From Burkholderiales bacterium (GTDB lineage Bacteria > Pseudomonadota > Gammaproteobacteria > Burkholderiales > Casimicrobiaceae): a DNA stretch of 40,444 nt. Where the stretch lies: positions 1 through 40,444 of the forward strand of contig JADGRP010000057.1 of the NCBI GenBank assembly GCA_017880805.1. Direction: 5' to 3'. The position numbers were made by a program, and so were the translations under genes. Positions 34,757-40,444 of the stretch are shown here, piece by piece. The notes beneath the pieces were generated by a model that searched no databases, had not been told where the DNA came from, and was given only the letters and a program-made list of their open reading frames with translations. Numbering within the stretch: position 1 is the first letter of the stretch; every line of letters begins with the position of its first letter.

Positions 34757-36592
34757 ATGAGCGGAAAAGCCGAAGGAAAGAGCCCGACGGAGGCGTTCGA
34801 CGCGCGGGAGCTTCTAAAGTCATTGCCCAATCGCGCGGGTGTCTATCGCATGCTCGACGGCGAAGGCGGGACGCTTTACGTCGGCAAGGCGCGGGACCTG
34901 AAAAAGCGCGTGTCGAGCTACTTCCAGAAGACGGAGCGCCATCCGCGCACGGCGATGATGGTCGCGCAGGTGGCGCGGGTGGAAACGACGGTCACCCGGT
35001 CCGAGGGCGAAGCGCTCCTGCTCGAGAACAATCTGATCAAGGCGCACCAGCCGCGCTACAACGTTCTCTTCCGCGACGACAAGAGCTATCCCTACATCTG
35101 CCTGACCGGCGACCCGTTTCCACAGTTGCGTTTCCACCGCGGGCGACTCGAAAAACCGAATCGCTATTTCGGACCATTCCCGAGCGCGGGCGCGGTGCGC
35201 GAGGGCATGGCATTGCTGCAAAAAGTATTTCAGTTGCGGACGTGCGAGAACAGCGTGTTCGCCAATCGCTCGCGACCGTGCATGCTCTATCAGATCCAGC
35301 GCTGCACGGGCCCTTGCGTCGGCCTGATCGCGGAAGCTGATTATCAGGAGGATGTCCGCAACGCAACACTGTTCCTGCAGGGCAAGACCAATGAAGTGAT
35401 GGAGACCCTTCAGCGGCAGATGGAAGCCGCCGCGGCCGCATTCGCGTTCGAGCGTGCGGCGCGGATACGCGACAAGATCACGCGCCTTCAACAGTTGCAG
35501 TCGCGGCAGTTCGTGGAAAGCGCGACGGCCGGCGATCTCGACGTAGTCGCCGGCGTTGCGGAGCAGGGCTTGACGGCGGTCAATCTGGTAATGATCCGCG
35601 GGGGCCGTCACGTCGGCGATCGAACCTTCTTTCCACAACACGCGGACGGCGCGACGCTGGACGAAGTCGTTCCGGCATTCCTCGTTCAGCATTATCTCGA
35701 TCGGCCCGCGCCGCCGACCATTATCGCGACCGAGGGCGGCGAAGACCCGGTGCTGGCCGAAGTGCTGTCCGAACAGTCCGGGCACAAAGTGCAGCTGATC
35801 GCGAACCCTGGCGGCGAGCGGCGGGTCTGGGTGGCCATGGCAGTGCAAAACGCGGGGCTTGCGATCGGCCAGAAGCTCGCCCAGAAGGCGACGCAGGACG
35901 AAAGGTTGACGACCTTGCAAGAGACGCTGGGCCTACCCTCGTCGGCGCAAAGAATCGAATGCTTCGACGTCAGTCACACCATGGGCGAGGCGGCGGTCGC
36001 GAGCTGCGTCATCTTCGATCGCCTGGCGATGCAGACCAGCGAATACCGGCGCTTCAACGTCAAGCCGGAAGTGGCGGGTGACGATTATGCGGCGCTGCGC
36101 GAGGCGCTGTCCCGCCGCGCGGCCCGCATCGTCGTGGGAGAGTATCCCGTGCCGGATCTCCTCGTCATCGACGGCGGCAAGGGACAAGTGGGAATCGCTG
36201 CCGAAGTGCTCGCCGAACAGGGTTTGCACAGTACGAAGCTGATCGGTATCGCGAAGGGTCCCGAGCGCAAGCCCGGCCTGGAGGAGATTATTTTTCCCGA
36301 CCGCGAAGCGGCGTTGCATCTGCCCGCGGACAATCCGGGTCTGCACTTGCTGCAGCAGATTCGCGACGAAGCGCACCGCTTTGCTATTCAAGGGCACCGC
36401 GCGCGGCGGGGCAAGGCGCGCACCACGTCGTCGCTGCAGGACATCGGCGGCATCGGCGCCACGCGGCGCAAGGCGTTGCTGGCGCACTTCGGCGGACTGA
36501 GAGGCGTGCAGGCCGCCAGCGTCGACGACCTGGCGCGCGTCCCGGGCATCAGCCGTTCGCTGGCCGAGCGCATTTTTGCGGAACTGCATTAA
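34757..36592 (+). CDS. uvrC: Excinuclease ABC subunit C
   Basis: This 611-residue nucleotide excision repair endonuclease cuts on both sides of a lesion loaded by UvrB. Domains in order are: the GIY-YIG nuclease for the 3' incision (NRAGVYRMLDGEGGTLYVGK near residues 21-40, then ARDLKKRVSSYF), a Cys-rich block (CMLYQIQRCTGPCVG), the UVR domain that binds UvrB (about 205-240), the RNase H-like 5' nuclease (IECFDVSHTMGEAAVASCV, LLVIDGGKGQ) and a C-terminal helix-hairpin-helix pair (DIGGIGATRRKALLAHFGGL, VPGISRSLAERIFAELH). Length and motifs are complete. ATG 34757 fits the family; a longer frame reaches into the glycosylase gene. Confidence 0.97.
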   Translation: MSGKAEGKSPTEAFDARELLKSLPNRAGVYRMLDGEGGTLYVGKARDLKKRVSSYFQKTERHPRTAMMVAQVARVETTVTRSEGEALLLENNLIKAHQPRYNVLFRDDKSYPYICLTGDPFPQLRFHRGRLEKPNRYFGPFPSAGAVREGMALLQKVFQLRTCENSVFANRSRPCMLYQIQRCTGPCVGLIAEADYQEDVRNATLFLQGKTNEVMETLQRQMEAAAAAFAFERAARIRDKITRLQQLQSRQFVESATAGDLDVVAGVAEQGLTAVNLVMIRGGRHVGDRTFFPQHADGATLDEVVPAFLVQHYLDRPAPPTIIATEGGEDPVLAEVLSEQSGHKVQLIANPGGERRVWVAMAVQNAGLAIGQKLAQKATQDERLTTLQETLGLPSSAQRIECFDVSHTMGEAAVASCVIFDRLAMQTSEYRRFNVKPEVAGDDYAALREALSRRAARIVVGEYPVPDLLVIDGGKGQVGIAAEVLAEQGLHSTKLIGIAKGPERKPGLEEIIFPDREAALHLPADNPGLHLLQQIRDEAHRFAIQGHRARRGKARTTSSLQDIGGIGATRRKALLAHFGGLRGVQAASVDDLARVPGISRSLAERIFAELH

Positions 36593-36678
36593 GGGATGCG
36601 CGGTGCGATGCAGGCGCAGGCGGCTCGCGACGGAGCGATTGCGCAGCGGGGTAGAATATCGTCTGCCGCAAGGCGGCA

Positions 36679-37284
36679 ATGCACACCGCCATGAAATTCA
36701 ATCTTCCAACTGCACTGACCTGGTTGCGGATCGTCCTGATTCCGGTGTTCGTCGGTGTCTACTACCTGCCAGCCTCGGCATTGTCGATGCCGCACAAAAA
36801 TTGGCTCGCGATGACCGTGTTCGCGCTGGCGGCGATCACCGACTGGGCCGACGGCTACCTTGCGCGCAAGTGGGGGCAGACCTCGGCGTTTGGCGCGTTT
36901 CTGGATCCGGTCGCGGACAAGCTGATGGTCATCTCCGCGCTGATCGTATTGGTCTGGCTCGATCGCGCCGACGCATCGCTTGCCATCATCATCATCGGCC
37001 GTGAAATCGCCATCTCCGCGCTGCGCGAATGGATGGCGCAGCTCGGCAAGGGCAAGAGCGTCGCGGTCGCCTTCATCGGCAAGGTCAAGACCGTGGCGCA
37101 GATCACCGCGATCATCGCGCTCTTGCTGTATCAGCCCGTCATCCCCGGCATCAACACCGTCTGGCTCGGCACGATCGCGCTCTGGGTCGCCGCGATCCTG
37201 ACGCTGTGGTCCATGTTGCACTATCTCCGACTTGCGGCGCCGCATGTCGCGGAAAGTGATGCCCCGCACCCGCCGCCCAACTGA
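36679..37284 (+). CDS. pgsA: CDP-diacylglycerol--glycerol-3-phosphate 3-phosphatidyltransferase
   Basis: This 201-residue inner-membrane enzyme makes phosphatidylglycerol phosphate, the first committed step to phosphatidylglycerol and cardiolipin. The CDP-alcohol phosphatidyltransferase motif D-x2-DG-x2-AR-x8-G-x3-D-x3-D is exact: DWADGYLARKWGQ followed by FGAFLDPVADK. Several hydrophobic helices flank it, and FNLPTALTWLRIVLIPVFVG is the usual N-terminus. ATG 36679 has AAGG five bases upstream; ATG 36691 (MKFNLP) fits family alignments equally well but lacks a ribosome-binding site. uvrC-pgsA-tRNA is a common betaproteobacterial order. Confidence 0.95.
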   Translation: MHTAMKFNLPTALTWLRIVLIPVFVGVYYLPASALSMPHKNWLAMTVFALAAITDWADGYLARKWGQTSAFGAFLDPVADKLMVISALIVLVWLDRADASLAIIIIGREIAISALREWMAQLGKGKSVAVAFIGKVKTVAQITAIIALLLYQPVIPGINTVWLGTIALWVAAILTLWSMLHYLRLAAPHVAESDAPHPPPN

Positions 37285-37302
37285 TTCGAGCGCAACATTG
37301 GT

Positions 37303-37332
37303 TTGACCCGCATCGCCTCGAAACGCTATAAT
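37303..37332 (+). promoter_or_regulatory. Sigma70 promoter for tRNA-Asn
   Basis: TTGACC (37303-37308) and a perfect TATAAT (37327-37332) are separated by 18 bases. The tRNA begins 11 bases after the -10 box, so transcription would start at or a few bases before the mature 5' end. Confidence 0.85.
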
Positions 37333-37342
37333 TTTAGGCTGT

Positions 37343-37418
37343 TCCCCGATAGCTCAGTTGGTAGAGCGACGGACTGTTAATCCGCAGGTCCCAGGGTCGA
37401 GCCCTGGTCGGGGAGCCA
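37343..37418 (+). tRNA. tRNA-Asn (anticodon GTT)
   Basis: This is a 76-nt class I tRNA with encoded CCA (37416-37418). The acceptor stem TCCCCGA (37343-37349) pairs perfectly with TCGGGGA (37408-37414). The D arm has GCTC-AGTTGGTA-GAGC, the anticodon loop is CTGTTAA with GTT at 37376-37378, and the T arm is CCAGGG-TCGAG-CCCTGG-like. It is convergent with htpG. No integrase or attachment-site duplicate was seen next to it. Confidence 0.98.
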
Positions 37419-37452
37419 AGCTACATGCGGGTTTCGGCGGATTTCGCGGTTT

Positions 37453-37486
37453 GGTTTTGCTCCGCAATTCCGGTTTTGCTCCGCAA
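37453..37486. repeat. 15-bp direct repeat after tRNA-Asn
   Basis: GGTTTTGCTCCGCAA occurs at 37453-37467 and again at 37472-37486, separated by four bases (TTCC). It lies in the 219-bp gap between tRNA-Asn and the end of htpG. The rest of the gap shows no recognisable gene, though short open frames exist on both strands. Confidence 0.7.
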
Positions 37487-37637
37487 AATGTGGATAAGTC
37501 TGATCAAGGCGACCGATTCCCGAGCCAATGGAGGCCTTGGTCAGCGGCACACATTTGGCGCAACAGATGGGTAGATTCGCGCTTGGCGATCCACTCGACG
37601 CGGCGGCCCGGACAGTGGAACTGGCCGATGTCCACAC

Positions 37638-39572
37638 TCAGCCACCAATGACGCTGTCTGACTTACCCTCGCTCATATCCAGCATCAGTCGGTTGATCCG
37701 CTTCACGAATGTCGAAGGATCATCGAGCTGCCCGCCATCGGCGAGGATCGCCTGATCCAACAACACGGCGGCCCAGTCGTCGAATTCCTTGTCCTCGGCC
37801 TTGAGCCGCAGCACGAACGGATGCTTCGGGTTGATCTCGAGGATCGGTTTGGAATCCGGCAGGCGTTGACCGGCGGCCTTGAGCATTCGTGCCAGGTTAC
37901 CGCTCGCATCGTGTTCGTCGGCGACCAGACAGGCTGGTGACTCGGTCAGCCGGCGGGTAACGCGGACATCCTTGACCCGCTCGCCCAGGCTGCTCCTGAT
38001 TGTGTCGATCAACGCCTTGAGTTCGGTCGCCTCCTCATTGCCTGCTGTTCGTTCGGCCTCGTCTTCGAGTGCGCCAAGATCGAGGCCGCCCTTGGCGACG
38101 GACACGAGCGCCTTTCCGTGGAACTCGGTGAGGTGGCCCACTACCCATTCGTCGACACGGTCCGACAGCAGCAGGACTTCGATGCCCTTCTTGCGGAAGA
38201 CCTCGAGATGCGGGCTGTTCTTTGCCGCGTTGAACGTCTCTGCCGTGACGTAGTAGATCTTGTCCTGCCCCTTCTTGACCCGAGCGAGGTAGTCGGCCAG
38301 CGACACCGTCTCGTCGGCCGAGTCCGCATGGGTCGACGCAAAGCGCAGCAATCCGGCGACCTTCTCTCGGTTGGCGAAGTCCTCGCCGACGCCCTCCTTC
38401 AGCACGCGGCCGAACTCGCCCCAGAACTTCGCGTACTTGTCCTTTTCGTTCGCCTCGAGGTTTTCGAGCAGCGCCAATACCTTCTTGGTGCAACCGGCAC
38501 GGATCGCCTCGATGTCCTTGGACTCCTGCAGGATCTCGCGCGAGACATTCAGAGGCAGGTCGTTAGAATCGACGACGCCGCGAACGAACCGCAGATACAC
38601 CGGCAGCAGTTGCTCGGCGTCGTCCATGATGAAGACGCGACGGACGTACAGCTTGATGCCATGGCGGGCGTTGCGGTCCCACAGGTCGAACGGCGCTCGC
38701 GCGGGAAGGTAGAGCAGCTCCGTGTATTCCTGGCGACCTTCGACCCGCGCGTGAGTCCACGCCAGCGGATCGTCAAAATCGTGGCCGACGTGCTTGTAGA
38801 GCTCTTTGTACTGCTCGTCGCTGATTTCGTTCTTCGGACGCGTCCACAAGGCCGACGCCTGGTTGACCGTCTCCTCTTCGGCGAGCTTCTGATCCTTGCC
38901 CTCCTTCCACGCCTCCTTGGGCATCACGATCGGCTGGGCGATGTGGTCGGAATACCTGCGGATGATCGACCGCAGCTTGGTACCTGAAAGTAGATCGTCC
39001 TGGCCCTCGCGCAAATGCAACGTGACCTCGGTGCCGCGACGAGGCTTCTCCACCATCTCGATGACGAATTCACCGCCGCCGTCCGACTCCCAGTGCACGC
39101 CCTGGTCCGGGGATTCCCCGGCACGCCGGGTCAGCACTGTCACTTTGTTGGCGACGATGAACGACGAATAGAAACCTACGCCGAACTGCCCAATCAGGTG
39201 GGCGTCCTTCTGCTGGTCGCCGGTTAACTGCGAGAAGAACTCGCGCGTGCCGGACTTGGCGATAGTACCGAGGTTCGTGATCGCGTCGTCGCGGGACATG
39301 CCCACGCCGTTGTCGCTAACGGTCAGCGTCCGGGCCGTGGCGTCGTAGTCGACGTGGATCGAAAGTTCGGGATCGTCTTCGAACAACGCGCTGTTGTGCA
39401 GCGCCTCGAAGCGCAGCTTGTCGCAGGCATCGGACGCGTTCGAGATCAGTTCACGTAGGAATATTTCGCGGTTGGAATAAAGGGAATGGATCATCAGCTG
39501 CAAGAGCTGCTTGACCTCGGCCTGGAAGCCGAGCGTCTCGCGCCCCGCGTGCGCGGTTTGGGGGACGGTCAC
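37638..39572 (-). CDS. htpG: Chaperone protein HtpG (bacterial Hsp90)
   Basis: This 644-residue ATP-dependent homodimeric chaperone acts in the cytoplasm. The N-terminal GHKL ATPase domain has [43 protein letters not shown] as two parts (the ATP-binding DNGVGM and the lid) and [14 protein letters not shown]. The middle domain contains [17 protein letters not shown] with the catalytic-loop Arg, and the C-terminal dimerisation domain ends near [16 protein letters not shown] with no MEEVD tail, as expected for bacteria. The length is normal. The start ATG at 39570-39572 follows GGAG by ten bases. I did not find a convincing heat-shock (sigma32) promoter; a TAGAAT box on the reverse strand at 39623-39628 lacks a -35. 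Confidence 0.98.
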   Translation of the reverse strand: MTVPQTAHAGRETLGFQAEVKQLLQLMIHSLYSNREIFLRELISNASDACDKLRFEALHNSALFEDDPELSIHVDYDATARTLTVSDNGVGMSRDDAITNLGTIAKSGTREFFSQLTGDQQKDAHLIGQFGVGFYSSFIVANKVTVLTRRAGESPDQGVHWESDGGGEFVIEMVEKPRRGTEVTLHLREGQDDLLSGTKLRSIIRRYSDHIAQPIVMPKEAWKEGKDQKLAEEETVNQASALWTRPKNEISDEQYKELYKHVGHDFDDPLAWTHARVEGRQEYTELLYLPARAPFDLWDRNARHGIKLYVRRVFIMDDAEQLLPVYLRFVRGVVDSNDLPLNVSREILQESKDIEAIRAGCTKKVLALLENLEANEKDKYAKFWGEFGRVLKEGVGEDFANREKVAGLLRFASTHADSADETVSLADYLARVKKGQDKIYYVTAETFNAAKNSPHLEVFRKKGIEVLLLSDRVDEWVVGHLTEFHGKALVSVAKGGLDLGALEDEAERTAGNEEATELKALIDTIRSSLGERVKDVRVTRRLTESPACLVADEHDASGNLARMLKAAGQRLPDSKPILEINPKHPFVLRLKAEDKEFDDWAAVLLDQAILADGGQLDDPSTFVKRINRLMLDMSEGKSDSVIGG

Positions 39573-39928
39573 GGTGCTACTCCGGTGGCAGGGGTCGGCG
39601 ACGTGCGACCCGATGGCGTGGAATTCTAGCGCATGAGGCCGAGCGCCCCGGCCTGCGGCGTTCGCTTACTGCCGCAGTGTCCGCGCGTCGAGTGCCCCCG
39701 ACCCTTGTCGGCCAAAACCGCCGCCGCCGACGAAGCACGAGCGACGGACTGGCAAGGCCTTGTTGCGAGTCAGCGCCCAGCACGAAAGGCCGGAACCGAC
39801 CCGGAGCGGTCCAACGCTTTGCTCTGAACCGATCATAGAATTTGAGGGAGGCGGCCGTTCAAATTGTGGGATAGCCGCTCTTTTTCCGGAGTCGCTAATG
39901 TCGGCGCCACCAACGGAAATAGCAGAAG
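39573..39928. other. 356-bp gene-free region upstream of htpG
   Basis: This gap separates htpG from the disrupted reverse-strand gene. The half next to htpG is GC-rich; from about 39830 it looks richer in A and T. It contains an inverted repeat AATTTGA (39839-39845) / TCAAATT (39859-39865), and GCGGC (39851-39855) can pair with GCCGC (39874-39878) just before CTCTTTTT. Neither is a clean terminator. Short open frames are present but none resembles a gene. Confidence 0.45.
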
Positions 39929-40318
39929 TTACCTCACGCGTCGATTCCCCGTACTTCTAATCGAAAACCATTCGGTCGTGCTTCGCTTCCCGTCGTCGGC
40001 GACGACAGCGACGCGTATATCGGCTGTCCACCAGTCCGAACAGACGCCCAAAGCGCTGGGCTCAAGTGCAATTAACAGGGTACCGGGCTTATCGTGCGGA
40101 AACTGGAGTTCCGGAACGGCTGGTATCTTGGTAATGGATTGAGCCACGTGGAACTTGAGCGTGTATTCACCTGCAACGGGGATCGCAAAATCAGCAGAGG
40201 AACAGCTAAACGGAAGCCAAGTGCGGGTTTCGACCTCGAATGCAGTGAGTATCCGAACACCCGCCCCGCGGTTGACAAGCGTCAGCCGCATTTGGCGCTC
40301 AGTCGGTTCAGGGAGAAC
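39929..40318 (-). pseudogene. Gene of unknown function, 5' end cut off by an IS3-family element
   Basis: On the reverse strand a frame of about 129 codons runs from the IS boundary near 40318 to TAA at 39929-39931. The residues (PEPTERQMRLTLVNRGAGVR, ILTAFEVETRTWLPF, PVAGEYTLKFHVAQ, DKPGTLLIALEPSALGV, DIRVAVVADDGKR) alternate in a beta-rich way that looks like a real protein domain, but I do not recognise the family. The apparent start codon at 40387 lies inside the transposase gene, and the first 23 codons come from the IS end, so the native N-terminus is missing from this side. Expression would depend on chance signals in the element. Confidence 0.55.
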
Positions 40319-40444
40319 TGGAATTCCCCCGATTTCCCGGACACATCCGATGATGCGAAACTGGCAACTGGAGGTGTTCGATGGCAACCAGAGAAAGACG
40401 GAAGTTCACGGCGGAGTTTAAGCGTGAAGCGGTCAAGCTAGCAG
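40319..40444 (+). mobile_element. IS3-family insertion sequence, left end (continues beyond the window)
   Basis: The transposase start at 40381 identifies the element. The left boundary is inferred: TGGAATTCCCCCGATTTC at 40319-40336 then CCGGACAC (40337-40344) resembles left terminal repeats of IS3-family elements, and host-like coding sequence stops there. The exact first base is uncertain by several bases because the right end and target duplication lie outside the window. Confidence 0.65.
40381..40444 (+). CDS. IS3-family transposase OrfA, N-terminal end (partial)
   Basis: The frame MATRERRKFTAEFKREAVKL, followed by Ala, is the classic start of IS3-family OrfA (helix-turn-helix, transposase_8 class), which binds the element ends; OrfB with the DDE domain would follow by frameshift. 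GGAGG lies seven bases before the ATG. Only 21 codons are inside the window, so completeness cannot be judged. Confidence 0.85.
   Translation, partial: MATRERRKFTAEFKREAVKLA

Noticed and set aside
37343-37637. Integrated element at tRNA-Asn
   Set aside because: There is no integrase gene, no duplicated tRNA 3' end in the window and htpG follows directly; only a short direct repeat is present.
39573-39700. Heat-shock (sigma32) promoter for htpG
   Set aside because: I looked on the reverse strand for CTTGAAA and CCCCAT-like boxes and found none at suitable spacing. Only an isolated TAGAAT (plus-strand 39623-39628) is present, with CCGGGG at the -35 position.
39864-40142. Forward-strand open frame of 92 codons near the IS
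   Set aside because: It has no ribosome-binding site and no recognisable motif, and lies antisense to the more protein-like reverse-strand frame.
1-40444. CRISPR array or defence cluster
   Set aside because: No regularly spaced repeats of 23-40 bases with unique spacers and no Cas, restriction or toxin-antitoxin proteins were recognised.

Overview
The window is a GC-rich (by eye about 60-65%), densely packed chromosomal segment of a Gram-negative bacterium, most likely a betaproteobacterium. The grounds are the order tpiA-secG-tRNA-Leu-nuoA...N, a tripartite tricarboxylate transporter (TTT) with a Bug-type receptor, and uvrC-pgsA followed by a tRNA gene. Overlapping stop/start codons (ATGA, GTGA) are common. 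I cannot name a genus.

Layout. (1) 1-3042: the end of a peptide-type ABC transporter (permease tail, two ATPases) translationally coupled to an N-formylglutamate amidohydrolase-family protein. (2) 3043-6381: a tctC-tctB-tctA transporter behind a candidate promoter with a GntR/FCD-like palindrome; a REP-like inverted repeat lies between tctC and tctB. (3) 6414-7885: tpiA with a clear sigma70-type promoter, secG and tRNA-Leu(GAG). (4) 8028-23188: a complete 14-gene Complex I operon, nuoA to nuoN, interrupted between nuoD and nuoE by a cupin gene and a 24-codon mini-ORF, both coupled by ATGA overlaps. (5) 23211-27312: lutA, lutB and lutC homologues (lactate-oxidation iron-sulfur complex), with a class I/II aminotransferase embedded between lutB and lutC by two 4-nt overlaps. 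(6) 27552-28245: a small secreted WXXGXW-type protein, a strong terminator and a 388-bp leader. (7) 28246-32262: a 1338-residue cytoplasmic c-di-GMP protein with seven tandem PAS domains, GGDEF and EAL. (8) 32390-36592: a 5'-truncated flavin amine oxidase remnant, a reverse-strand alpha/beta hydrolase, a family 5-type uracil-DNA glycosylase and uvrC. (9) 36679-39572: pgsA, tRNA-Asn(GTT) with a near-consensus promoter, and htpG on the reverse strand. (10) 39573-40444: a region that looks lower in GC, where an IS3-family element entering from the right edge has cut off the 5' end of a reverse-strand gene of unknown function.

How it fits together. Most of the window is core metabolism: glycolysis (tpiA), secretion (secG), NADH:quinone oxidoreductase (nuo), lactate-type oxidation possibly feeding electrons into the same respiratory chain (lut), DNA repair (udg, uvrC), phospholipid synthesis (pgsA) and a chaperone (htpG). 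The flanks hold organic-acid and peptide uptake. The least expected elements are the cupin and mini-ORF inside nuo, the aminotransferase inside lut, the seven-PAS c-di-GMP protein with its start region in a hairpin, and the fresh-looking IS insertion. I found no CRISPR array, prophage, integrase or defence island.
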